A DNA stretch of 64,000 nucleotides from positions 8,578,374 to 8,642,373 of the forward strand of contig NC_134905.1 in assembly GCF_041734735.1 (NCBI RefSeq). The letters run 5' to 3'. The DNA comes from Babylonia areolata (taxonomy: Eukaryota; Mollusca; Gastropoda; Neogastropoda; Buccinidae). The notes under the pieces are model-generated. The model made no database searches, had not been told where the DNA came from, and was given only the letters and a program-made list of their open reading frames with translations. The translations under genes and the position numbers were made by a program. Of the stretch, positions 55,201 to 63,942 are shown piece after piece; within the stretch, counting starts at the first letter, position 1, and each line of letters starts with the position of its first letter.

Positions 55201-58080
55201 ATAATTCTGATCAAAGAATAAATAAATCTATCAATTAATTTCTTCAGTGCCCTGTGACAAATATTTATATAGATATACATCTGAAAAACTGCTTTGCTAT
55301 TTGCTCCATGATGTACATAGTAACATATATTATATACGAGGGTCATTCAATAAATAAGGTGAATTTTTCGGTATAAGGACTTCTAATACAGATAGAAGCT
55401 TACTTTTTTTTCTTTTTTTTTTCAACGTAGTTTCCCAGCACTGTCACACACTTTTCCCATCTGTGCACAAGCTTCCGTATTCCCTCAGTGTAAAAATCTT
55501 TGGACTGATGTCTCAGCCAGTCGCTCACAACACTTTGACTTCATCGTCACTTTCAAACTTCGTGCCTCTCGTGAACGCTTTCAAGGGACCAAACAGGTGA
55601 AAGTCTGAAGGGGCAAGGTCTGGGCTGTAAGGGGGATGAGGAAGCAGTTCCCAGCCCAGCTCGTTGATGGTCTGCACCGTTTGGGCTGTAAGCATCTTTG
55701 GCACCCACCGGCAGCTGACCTTCGAGTAGCCAAGGTCATCATGGACAATTTTGTGTGCTGTCCCAACAGATAAGCTCAAAGTCCTTGCAATGTCATCCAC
55801 TGTCACCCTTCTGTCAGACTGAATGAGGTCATTGACTGATTCGATCACCTCAGGGGACCTCTTCTGTAGGCCTTCCAGGCCTGTCTTCATCCTCAACACT
55901 GCTCCGTCCTTCTTTAAACAGTTTAGCCCACTTGTAGACATTTTTTTTCGGCTGAAACATGTGGCACCATACACAGTTGACATTCTCCTATGAATTTCAA
56001 CTGGTTTGCACCCTTCAGCAACCAAAAACTTGATAACTGACCGCTGTTCAATCCTGGAGCATGGTCGGCCATCTTTGTTAATCGCCAAAACTCTCAAATT
56101 TTTTTTTAATCTGCAAAACAAATTAAATCCATGTGAAAAAGAAGTAAAACAAAAAACAAAAAATTAAAAAAGTAAGCTTCTATCTGTATTAGAAGTCCTT
56201 ATACCGAAAAATTCACCTTATTTATTGAATGACCCTTGTATATATAAACCTCCGCATCATTTCAGGATTTTCACATGCAATTTAAATTTAAAGTTGATGT
56301 TTCCCAACAGCCACCAGTCAGAAACCTGGATATATTTGTCTCCTGTTATTATCTGCGAGGAGCAAAAGCCAATCATGTTCTGTATGGTATTGGTTATTAC
56401 TGGATATCATTTTCATAACCCCTCTCTGAAAATTTCAAGTGGGTGGACGATGAAGCACAATCTGGCTCTAGTAGCTTGAAAAAACAGCAGCTCGTTGCAA
56501 ATATCCTTTGAGATTCTGTCAGAAGCTTCACAAGTAACTGAAGATATACAGTTAGTGTTTGTGATGAAAAAATCTTGTCAGATGGTTTGCTTGACACCAA
56601 GTAAAGTGAGACTGAGAGTGATGATTTACAGAGACAATGGAGGGTGGGAGTTGGTGCAGAGCTAGATGTTCCAATAAAAGGAGAGAGCGTGTGGACAGGA
56701 AGTTAAGAATGGCTCTGTGGCTGACCCAGAGTTGACCACAAAGACAGCCCCTCCCCTTATTCAGGAGGGGGAGACTGATGAAGAGAGTGGAGCAATATTA
56801 TTTGTTCAATGTTGCATGAAAAACTGAAGAAGTTTGGGGTTTTGTATTTGTTGTTTTTAAATCATGCTGATATTGATCAAAGACAGGGATCAGTTATGCC
56901 TGCAGGCAAATTTCTAAACAGTATTCACTCCCCTCCCCTGCACTGTGTGCCAAATGGATCACTGTTATTGTGTGTTAACCTCTTTGAAAGCAAGCATGAG
57001 GCAAGTGGGTGTGGCACAGGCAGGTGTGGCGAGTGAAGGATGTGTGTGTGTGTGTGTGTGTGTGTGCATGTGTGTGTGTGTGTGTGCCTGATTTCTCTAA
57101 AATAAAAATAAAACAAATTAAAAGAAACAGTTTGCTGACAACATTTCTGCAGCAGCTGCCAAGAAGTTGTGAATCATCTGTGAATGATGAGTTGAAAATG
57201 TGTATAGAACAGGTTTTTGGATTGACTTTGATGACTATGTGTACAAAAGGTATAGTGACACGTTAGTTTTTAGTTTTAATATATTGTCTATACATGTTCA
57301 TTTCAGCTGCTTTTACAAACAATCTGTAACATATAATATTCAGAGAGTATGTGAACTTTGTTTTTTCTGACATGATTTATAGTTCATTCATATGTTGCTA
57401 ACCAATGTGTTAAGTAAGCTTCAAACTATCAGTAATTGACAGTCTGTTCGATTTCCTTTAAAAAAAAAAAAAAAGTATCACTATGGGTTATGTATCATTT
57501 CTGGCATAAGTTTGCCAGCTAGACTTTTCTTCTTTTTTTTCCTCATAAATCTTTTTTACTCTTCTCAACCAAAACCGCCTGTAGAACTAGAAGCACAAAC
57601 CAATAGAATGCACGGCACTTAAGTTGTTAACACTACTAACAGAAATTAAAATGATGGAAAATGAAAGAAAGCAATAAGAGCTCTACATTACACTTAACAA
57701 TAGCTGACACCAACGAAAAAAGTACAAAATCTTAGTACTAGCCTAGTCCACACATCTCTTCTTTATTTTTTCTTTATCCAAACAGCCTTTCCATACTTTT
57801 TTTTTGCCAGGCGACCTATTCTGCCGCTGACACGTTGCAGTGTAGTCACCACGTGTGTGATATCTATTTCTATTCTATTCATAAGTCACAACACTGGTAT
57901 GTTAATCCCCTTGTCGATAAAATTCCCGCATGCCGATTCCAATCTCCGTCGCCCCCCCATGACATGTAAGAACATCTTCGTCCTTAATACAATAAATGCA
58001 AATGGTAGACATATGTCTTGAAAAAGATATGCACTCTTACCAAGTGAAAGATCCACTTTATTGTATCCTTGATCACTCAT
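48264..58080 (-). CDS. FYTTD1: UIF/FYTTD1-like mRNA-export adaptor (9 exons, 435 aa)
   Basis: Join (minus) 58041-58080, 53797-53978, 53180-53378, 52686-52954, 52027-52199, 50430-50513, 49237-49459, 48828-48890, 48264-48338; all GT-AG, phases consistent. Seen: N-terminal 'KVDLSLDDIIKLNKKEK' (residues 8-24), the UAP56/DDX39B-binding motif found in ALYREF and UIF; RG/RGQG-rich basic region in exons 2-4; 'NRISLKQKRQQALETLRMAQ' helix; 'RRRWRQRN..GSTLTISIDN' and a C-terminal 'YSLNDRFSS', which match the order and wording of UIF ('RQWR..LTVSIDN', 'LNERF'). UIF is a nuclear adaptor handing mRNP to the NXF1 exporter. At 435 residues it is longer than the ~318 of human UIF, because of the RG exons. ALYREF (needs an RRM, absent) and CHTOP are the alternatives. 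Confidence 0.82.
48828..48890 (-). CDS. FYTTD1: UIF-like exon 8
   Basis: 63 nt, phase 0 to 0, residues 391-411 ('NMKPTVSTKYVFEKKAFSTG'). Acceptor 'cattgcag', donor 'aac|gtgagt'. Confidence 0.78.
49237..49459 (-). CDS. FYTTD1: UIF-like exon 7
   Basis: 223 nt, phase 2 to 0, residues 316-390. Starts Ser/Thr-rich, has an Arg/Gln cluster ('QQQRLRRRPWRRQNR'), then Asn- and Thr-rich low-complexity sequence ending 'SPEFSQQLM'. A 33-nt poly-A tract lies just 3' of it on the plus strand. Confidence 0.78.
49590..49705 (-). repeat. SINE family C fragment
   Basis: 'ttaagcctttcacgaccatc' to 'gggcccagtcctttcttccg'. Lies in UIF-like intron 6. Confidence 0.6.
49706..50119. other. UIF-like intron 6 sequence, nothing recognised
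   Basis: AT-rich, no shared repeat. Confidence 0.45.
50120..50300 (+). repeat. SINE family B fragment
   Basis: 'gactttaaatctaagggtcc' and 'ggatttgagtcccgatcaca' (B box), then 'tagtgcctgaacctccttca'. The 3' part is missing. It ends about 130 bp before exon 6. Confidence 0.68.
50430..50513 (-). CDS. FYTTD1: UIF-like exon 6
   Basis: 84 nt, phase 2 to 2, residues 288-315: 'RWRQRNQSSVPVNNGSTLTI' then 'SIDNSMPL'. This is the block most diagnostic for UIF. Confidence 0.85.
50816..51463 (-). mobile_element. piggyBac-like element, internally deleted
   Basis: Left end 'CTCACTCAGGATGGCAAG' and the complement of the right end 'ACTCTCTTCGGACGACG' match at about 11 of 17 positions. A minus-strand frame (51345-51025) includes 'RQRWQHFSVAEVLEMLQTEG' and 'DIKEVDDDEEESELSAES', which resembles the acidic N-terminus of piggyBac transposases. 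The catalytic part is missing. Flanking TTAA sites are not intact. Lies in UIF-like intron 5. Confidence 0.5.
51464..51600 (-). repeat. SINE family C fragment
   Basis: 'gaattcatatccactgtcta' to 'ctccctccaaccgaagtcaa', abutting the piggyBac-like relic. Confidence 0.6.
51640..51850 (+). repeat. Dispersed repeat family D
   Basis: 'cggccccatcatctgtaccc', 'cagttccagcagtccatagg' and 'tctattgatgttaggtcacc' pair with 37312-37450. Unknown class, possibly another SINE or the flank of one. Confidence 0.55.
52027..52199 (-). CDS. FYTTD1: UIF-like exon 5
   Basis: 173 nt, phase 0 to 2, residues 231-287. Polar, Gln/Asn/Ser/Thr-rich ('IQNQQPNIKKNQGFYSSTTS') ending in the basic 'SPRGRRR'. Acceptor 'caaccaccag', donor 'aag|gtgatt'. 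Confidence 0.78.
52285..52575. repeat. ~29-36-bp diverged minisatellite in intron 4
   Basis: About nine units of the type 'ataccaaaatggccacagat' 'tctatccag' with many substitutions, so older than the other arrays. Confidence 0.85.
52686..52954 (-). CDS. FYTTD1: UIF-like exon 4 (RG-rich then helical)
   Basis: 269 nt, phase 1 to 0, residues 141-230. The first half is RGQG-type ('LRGSLRGQGSLVSRGQGLRG'); the second half is a likely helix/coiled coil ('NRISLKQKRQQALETLRMAQ') ending in poly-Gln. Confidence 0.82.
53180..53378 (-). CDS. FYTTD1: UIF-like exon 3 (RG-rich)
   Basis: 199 nt, phase 0 to 1, residues 75-140. 'ALRGRGQGSRRRGQRGGGLR' and further LRG/VRG repeats, typical substrate composition for arginine methyltransferases. 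The acceptor is 'acctccag' so that the exon starts 'acaggc'; the AG four bases on would create a stop. Confidence 0.82.
53797..53978 (-). CDS. FYTTD1: UIF-like exon 2 (UAP56-binding motif, RG-rich)
   Basis: 182 nt, phase 1 to 0, residues 14-74. Starts with 'DDIIKLNKKEKQQKR', the second half of the UAP56-binding motif, and continues into RG repeats ('LRGRGQGLRGGQRGRGAGRG'). Confidence 0.86.
53979..55336. other. UIF-like intron 1, left part
   Basis: AT-rich unique sequence, with no exon or repeat recognised. Confidence 0.5.
55337..56238 (-). mobile_element. mariner transposon, internally deleted
   Basis: 902 bp flanked by TA on both sides. Terminal inverted repeats of about 70 bp (55337-55407 and 56168-56238) start CGAGGGTCATTCAATAAATA / CAAGGGTCATTCAATAAATA with about one mismatch in the first 67. 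The transposase lies on the minus strand. Full-length mariners are about 1.3 kb, so roughly a third of the coding part is lost. Inserted in UIF-like intron 1. Near-identical ends imply a fairly recent insertion. Confidence 0.9.
55424..56121 (-). pseudogene. mariner transposase remnant
   Basis: The N-terminal DNA-binding half is readable: 'RSVIKFLVAEGCKPVEIHRR', 'RSPEVIESVNDLIQSDRRVT' and 'LSVGTAHKIVHDDLGYSKVS'. It jumps from 'WVPKMLTAQ' to 'TVQTINELGWELLPHPPY', so the segment carrying the first two catalytic Asp is deleted. The third catalytic region 'YSPDLAPSDFHLFGPLK' remains, and the C-terminal 'WEKCVTVLGNYVEK' follows in another frame. Confidence 0.88.
56239..58040. other. UIF-like intron 1, right part
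   Basis: Unique sequence with (TG)n at 57042-57086. No further exon recognised; an unseen 5'UTR exon is possible. Confidence 0.5.
58041..58080 (-). CDS. FYTTD1: UIF-like exon 1 (start codon)
   Basis: 40 nt coding: 'MSDQGYNKVDLSL' plus one base, donor 'g|gtaaga'. The ATG is chosen because it places the UAP56-binding motif at the very N-terminus, as in ALYREF and UIF. Confidence 0.8.
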
Positions 58081-58215
58081 CTTTTAGCTTGATAGTTGAT
58101 TTGTGCAAACTTTGAGCACTCTCTGCTGCGTCTTCTATCAACCAGTTCACCGTTACTTCTTATCACCGGAAGCGACCGAAACGATCCAAATATTCCGGAT
58201 ATGGCCGGAATCCAT
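58081..58215 (-). promoter_or_regulatory. Putative promoter with ETS-type sites
   Basis: Directly upstream of the UIF-like start codon: 'CACCGGAAGCG' (58164-58174), a good ETS/GABP-type site, and a 7-bp inverted repeat ATTCCGG (58192-58198) / CCGGAAT (58205-58211) made of two further GGAA cores. No TATA box. ETS-site clusters are common at housekeeping promoters; function here is inference. Confidence 0.4.
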
Positions 58216-58227
58216 CTGTGTGTGTGT

Positions 58228-58261
<34 letters not shown>
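58216..58261. repeat. (TG)n microsatellite
   Basis: Short TG tract next to the putative promoter. Confidence 0.85.
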
Positions 58262-58265
<4 letters not shown>

Positions 58266-58274
58266 TATGTCTCT

Positions 58275-58830
58275 TTACAGACTGACTCCTCTTTGTGTCA
58301 TGTGGCACATAAGGCCGCCAGAGATCATGATCCCCACTGCTGCCTATCTTTCTCTCAGTCTTTGCTTCCCAAAGGTACAGCCGTTTTCCATCAGTTCTTT
58401 TTCAACCGTCCGGCATGTCTCCCTTTGTCTTCATCACAATCTGTTTCCATCTCAGCGATGGAATACTTTTAGAAGAGCATCTTGTGGCATTCAGATGGCA
58501 TGTCCTATCCACCGCCATCTTCTCTCAGATCTCTTTTGTGATGTCCGGCATGGAGGTTCATTTTTGGAGTGAAATGTTTGAGATGGTGTTTAGCACACAC
58601 ACACACACAATGTCAGTCAGACTTCTGCACATGCAGCGGTTTTTGAAAATTTCGTGTTCTTGGTGATTTTCCAGGAATCTGATCCATACAAGAGTGTGCA
58701 GAGAGCAACGGTTCTGACAGTTGGCTCTTGGTTTTGGTTGGGTGGTGCCAGTCTTCCAGTCAGGAATTCTTGTTTAAATCTTCTATATTACATCACCATC
58801 TGTCATCAGGTAAATGTTGTGACACTTAGT
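58275..58830 (-). mobile_element. Decayed RTE-like LINE 3' fragment
   Basis: Minus-strand pieces 'VALCTLLYGSDSWKIT', 'RRWRWIGHA' and 'RRTVEKELMENGCTFG' follow the order of the connection and C-terminal region of RTE-like proteins. Several frameshifts and stops. Confidence 0.6.
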
Positions 58831-58833
58831 GAC

Positions 58834-58966
58834 ATTCTTCTTCTTCTTCTTTGTTCGTGGGCTGCAACTCACACGTACACTCATATGTACACAAGTGGAC
58901 ATTTACTGCACGCCAGTTTTTAACCCCACCGTGTAGGCAGCCATACTCTGTTTTTGGGGATTTCAG
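58834..58966 (-). repeat. SINE family B 3' fragment
   Basis: 'ttcttcttcttcttctttgt' then 'cgtgggctgcaactcacacg' and 'ccgtgtaggcagccatactc', the reverse of the B tail. Confidence 0.68.
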
Positions 58967-59097
58967 TGATATAAGTAGCCTGGTCTCCACTCTACCTATT
59001 TTAACCTGCCCCTAACCTAACCTGTCCCCCACCTTACATACCCCCCCACACCTCTTTACCTACCATCACCCCAATCCCACAACGTTAGTTACCACCC

Positions 59098-59275
59098 CCT
59101 GTCATGGCCCCATCTTCCAGTCCCACCCTGTTCCCTGTTCTCTCCCCTTACCCTGTCCTTTCCCATTAAATCATCCCAACCCTGTCATGGCCCCATCTTC
59201 CAGTCCCACCCTGTTCCCTGTTCTCTCCCCTTACCCTGTCCTTTCCCATTAAATCATCCCAACCCTGTCATGTTC
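59098..59275. repeat. 83-bp tandem duplication
   Basis: 'ccctgtcatggccccatctt' through 'cattaaatcatcccaa' occurs twice in direct succession with essentially no differences. Confidence 0.92.
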
Positions 59276-61136
59276 CTGCCTGCCACCTACTCTACAATCA
59301 CATTTAAGCAGACAGAAGACACATTTCCCCTTTAAAGAACAGAGAGATCGATGTATCTCAATTCTGTCGTGAGATAACCAGCTCAGCACAGCTGTTGCCC
59401 AACCAATTATGATTATTCAAGGGCATGAAATGTGAATGGTTTGTAAAATGTTGTCAGTCAGTACATAACTTTAGGCGGTCATTCAAACAGCACTCAGTTT
59501 CACAGAGCTCACCATCAATGCAGTTGTTTTTACAGAACTACTCGTGTGCATTCACAGTCACGTCACCACAAAAGTGCAAATGAAAGTAAAAGGCAACAAG
59601 TGTTGAATCACGTGTCAGTACTGTCTCTAGCATTTGAAATACAAGTCAAAACATCCAAAGATATCCTTTGTAATGCATGATGTATATGTAGAGTGTGATT
59701 CTACATAATGATGACTCAGATTCTGGATATCAACAAAAATTACAAAGTATGTCTTTTTAATCAGTGTGGTGACTGCATGTGTTTTGTTGTTGTTGTTGTT
59801 GTTGGCATTGTTCATTGTTTTAGATCATTATACATGCAAGTGTCAATTGTTGTTGGTGTTTTGTACAACAGAAAACCCACGCAAAGTCACAAGAGAACAA
59901 TCTTAAAGTTGTTACACAGATCGTGTAAATGTTAAACACACACACATACACACTGCAGCTGAATGGGAAGGGAAAATAGTGTGTGTGTGTGTGTGTGTGT
60001 GTGTGTATTTCTGTGCATTGTGAACTTTTCAAATACAAACACCACAAAACTATTCATTTCCATTTGTTTATTTCCTGAATCTAAAACATACAGAAAATGT
60101 TTCTGAATACGCTAAAATCACTGTAAACATACCAGGTTACATAAACCAACAAAACATCCATGCCATCTATCCATTTATATGCTGATGTAGTCAGCTGCAT
60201 ACCCATGCCACTTACAGAAACTCGTTTGCATATTCTGTTTACTTGCATCCCTTCTGTTAATTTCTCATGCTCACACATGCGCGCACACTTTTGCATCTAC
60301 ACAAATACACACACACATGTACATGCAATTGCAAATACACATGTGCAAACACATACATGCACACAATGATATTGTATACACACACACTAAGACACACACA
60401 CACACATATACATATGCATGCACATATGCACACATGATATGCGTGTGCACATACATACACACACCTGTACATACAAACATCATTCTTCATTCAAACAGAA
60501 GAAACATCAGCTCTGTGATAAATGCTGTTGTTAACAAATAGTCGGACAGATTATTTATTTTCAACCCTTTCGCAGATTTACAGACATTGGAATCACTGTT
60601 ATACCTGACTGATAAATGAGAAAGAAAAAACAATATCTCTGGATGGCCTAATACTGCAAGCTTCTTTTTTTCTTTTTCTTAAAAACTGAAAGCTAAAACA
60701 GTAATTTTCTGTTTTCTCTTGATTCACGACTTCCATCCGCAACACTCGCAGTCATTGCAATCATCAATGAATTGCTAATAAAAACACACCCTTTACCAAG
60801 AAAATCAAAGTTGAGCTCTATAAATTATATACAACACAGCAGCCACTTGCTGAAACATTTAAATATTCTAATATTTTGAATTAAAATTTACTTAGTTGAA
60901 AAACCACTGACATCCTGACCTGTAAGATCTACAATCTACAATTTTCATGACTTTACCTAATCATTTTATGACAAAAGATAGTTCGCAATTTGCACAGTAA
61001 ATCGACTGAAAATTCATTTAGTACTGACAATCGTTTTCTACTTCTAAACAAACAGCTACTTACAGACAGGAACATGTTCTGTACAAAAAACAGTGAACAG
61101 TCTAAACAACAGTCTGTCAGTGTTACGTCCAATGAT
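59276..61136. other. Intergenic, no gene recognised
   Basis: Unique sequence with CA/TG microsatellites at 59936-60006 and 60300-60470. At 60903-60932 there is a single reversed unit of the 54-bp repeat ('cactgacatcctgacctgta'). Confidence 0.5.
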
Positions 61137-61905
61137 TTAACCCTCTGACTGCTGCAATCAAGTACGCTCATCAGTGAATGGCTGTCACATCACTGTGACA
61201 AGACAAAGCTTATAGGTCAGGATGTCAGTGAATGGCTGTCACCTCACTGTGACAAGACAGAGCTTACAGGTCAGGATGTCAGTGAATGGCTGTCACCTCA
61301 CTGTGACAAGACAGAGCTTACAGGTCAGGATGTCAGTGAATGGCTGTCACCTCACTGTGATAAGACAGAGCTTACAGGTCAGGATGTCAGTGAATAGTTG
61401 TCACCTCACTGTGACAAGACAGAGCTTACAGGTCAGGATGTCAGTGAAGGGCTGTCACCTCAGATAAGACAGAGCTCACAGGTCAGGATGTCAGTGAAGG
61501 GCTGTCACCTCACTCAGATAAGACAGAGCTTACAGGTCAGGATGTCAGTGAAGGGCTGTCACCTCAGATAAGACAGAGCTTACAGGTCAGGATGTCAGTG
61601 AAGGGCTGTCACCTCAGATAAGACAGAGCTTACAGGTCAGGATGTCAGTGAAGGGCTGTCACCTCACTCAGATAAGACAGAGCTTACAGGTCAGGATGTC
61701 AGTGAAGGGCTGTCACCTCAGATAAGACAGAGCTTACAGGTCAGGATGTCAGTCACCATTCTGTACCTGGACGTCCTCCTCTAGGGACTGCCTTGCTGTA
61801 GTTCAGCAAAATCACTGACACCTTTGACTGGTCCACAAAAAGCTGCAACTGCACTTCTGACTCATGTCACAATGACCTCACTTCACTCAGCAGTCAAAAG
61901 GTTAA
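61137..61905 (+). mobile_element. TTAA-type non-autonomous element E3 with 54-bp array
   Basis: Intact TTAA at 61137-61140 and 61902-61905. Ends 'CCCTCTGACTGCTG' and complement 'CCTTTTGACTGCTG'. About 11 units of the 54-bp repeat (61171-61752), some shortened to ~46-50 bp by loss of 'ctcactgtga'. The 3' unique part 'gtcctcctctagggactgcc' 'ttgctgtagttcagcaaaat' matches E1 and E2. This is the best-preserved copy for defining the family ends. Confidence 0.8.
61171..61752 (+). repeat. 54-bp minisatellite inside E3
   Basis: Same unit as in E1 and E2: 'cagtgaatggctgtcacctc' 'actgtgacaagacagagctt' 'acaggtcaggatgt'. Confidence 0.94.
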
Positions 61906-62148
61906 TGAGAACAAACTACAGAATCATTCTACAGGTAAAATGTCACAGTTTCTCTTCTGAGTCTAAACTAATGTCCACATGTATACCACATTCACGCTCA
62001 CTGTATTACAAATCTCCAAAGCATCCTCACTGCACTCCAGTAATATGATATTCACCATTATTGCCTGGAATTTAGCTGCATTTTATCATGAAAACCATGA
62101 ACCATGAACAAACCAATGTAAGTGTGTGTTACGGAATGTTTGGATAGG

Positions 62149-62188
<40 letters not shown>

Positions 62189-62705
62189 TTTTTGTGTGTG
62201 CTTTTGTGTGTGCATGTATGCAAGACATTGCAAATGTGCATATGAGCATATGTTCTGCACAAAATGTATGCAGCATGTATGCGTGTGTGCACTTCCATCT
62301 GTCTTCGCATGCACGTGGACATATATACATGTATGTAAATGAATGGTGTGTACATACATATGTGTCTATCAGTGTGCCTATATATGTTTGTATGTAGAAG
62401 TACATTAATGTACTGACCTGTGTGTGCTTTTGTATCCATATGGACATTCCACGTATAAGAGCTTGTGTGACCATGTCAAGTACACTTGCATGTAGCTACA
62501 AATTTAAGCACATGTTTGCATGCTTGTCCATGAATGTGAATAAAACAACTCACAATCAACTTTTTGTTTACAGGTGTGAAAAAACAAACAAACAAAAACG
62601 TTTTCTGCCTTGCACATAAAAAATCCCCCCCAAAACCATGATGCATTCACCATTCTGCATTATCAACACTTTCTGCCCATTTAGCCACACAAAACCAGCT
62701 GATCA
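61906..62705. other. Downstream of the third gene, no coding
   Basis: Probably includes the 3'UTR of the minus-strand gene that ends at 62706. Contains a (TG)n tract at 62154-62187. Confidence 0.5.
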
Positions 62706-63942
62706 TCAAGACTTCTTTGGCTTTGTGGACTTTTTGGTGCGGGTGGTCTTCAACACATTATAGTTGACATATGTACAGTACTTCCACGACACAAAGGGAA
62801 CGTAAAAGGCTCGCATCAGACGGTGAGACCTGTAAGACAGACAGGGAGGGTGGGGAAATTATATGAGTTCTATTCAGTGTAGTTTTAGTCAATGAAATTA
62901 CAATAAATGATATCATAATACCATGATGTATGGAATCATAAATGACACCTGGAAGACAGAAAGAGAGAGGGAAAAAAAGTAGATACATTCTATTCAGTGT
63001 AGTTTTAGTCAATGAAATTACAATAAATGATATCATAATACCATGATGTATGGAATCATAAATGATACCTGCAGGACAGAGAAGAGGAGAGTGAGGAAAA
63101 ATATGAATTCTATTCAGCGTATATCAATTCAATAAAATTACAATAAATGATATCATAATACCATGATGTATGGAATCATAAATGAGACCTGGAAGACAGA
63201 AAGAGAGAGGGAAAAAAAGTAGATACATTCTATTCAGTGTAGTTTAGTTTAATGAAATTACAATAAATGATATCATAATACAATGATGTATAATAATCAT
63301 AAATGAGACCTGCAAGACAGAGAGAGACGGAACAAATTAAATAAGTTTTATTCAGTGTAGTTTAGTCTCATGGAATTACAATAAATGATATAATATGATG
63401 ATGTATATTATATTATGAGACCTGCAAGACAGAAAAAGAGAGGGAAAAATTAGATGAGTTGTATTCAGTGTGCACAATGTATGTTTGTGTGTGTGTGTGG
63501 GAGAGGGGGGGTGTCTCTGTGTGTGTGTGTGTGTGTGTGGATGGGTGGATGTGTGCATGGGTAAGTGGATGTGTTTGTCTTTGTGTGGATGTGTGTATCT
63601 GTGTGTGAGTGAACTAGTGAGATGGATCAGTTGTGTCATGAAGTCTATTTGAAGTCTGTGAAGTTGATTCAGTTTATCATTATGTAAATGATTTCTGTAA
63701 TCGTAAAGTGCTTTGAGCTCTCTATGAGAAAAAGCGCAGAAAAAATACATATCATTATCACTATCAGTATCATTATTATTATTGTTGTTGTTATCATCAA
63801 ATACAGATCATTACCTGCTGGCATCAACAAAGGTGGCATTGGCCACGACCGTCCAATCATCTGATTCCGAATAGCGAAGTTCTACCTCACTCTCTGTTGG
63901 AAGGTCAAGGTCGATCAAGTAATGACATCGACTTATGTCAAT
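62706..63942 (-). CDS. Unrecognised protein, last two coding exons (partial)
   Basis: Join (minus) 63815-63942 and 62706-62829; the gene continues past the window's right edge. The penultimate exon reads 'IDISRCHYLIDLDLPTESEV', 'ELRYSESDDWTVVANATFVD' and ends in phase 2; the last exon reads 'SHRLMRAFYVPFVSWKYCTY', 'VNYNVLKTTRTKKSTKPKKS' then TGA. Splice sites are good (acceptors 'cttttgccag', 'tgtcttacag'; donor 'ag|gtaatg'). The Lys-rich C-terminus could be a nuclear or surface-binding tail. I do not recognise the family; alternating hydrophobic and acidic residues in the first exon suggest a beta-rich domain. Confidence 0.68.
62830..63450 (-). repeat. ~119-bp array repeating the terminal-exon acceptor
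   Basis: Five units upstream (in transcription sense) of the last exon. Each contains an acceptor-like 'ctgtcttgcag|gtctcat' or variant and 'caataaatgatatcataata'. The AG positions correspond to plus-strand 'acctg' or 'acctgcaagacag' at about 62948, 63067, 63186, 63308 and 63419; the real acceptor is at 62830. The first base pairs of the exon ('gtctca') are part of the unit. Confidence 0.88.
63480..63610. repeat. TG-rich tract
   Basis: Imperfect TG/GGAT repeats in the last intron of the partial gene, followed by 'gtaaagtgctttgagctctc' (63702), a motif resembling CR1/L2-type 3' ends. Confidence 0.7.

Noticed and set aside
57886-58080. 64-codon product reading on past exon 1 of the UIF-like gene
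   Set aside because: Read-through of a good donor; splicing at 58041 restores the UAP56-binding motif.
58096-58666. Plus-strand frames of 158 and 83 codons as a divergent gene
   Set aside because: The region reads on the minus strand as a decayed RTE-like LINE; the plus frames include a TG tract.
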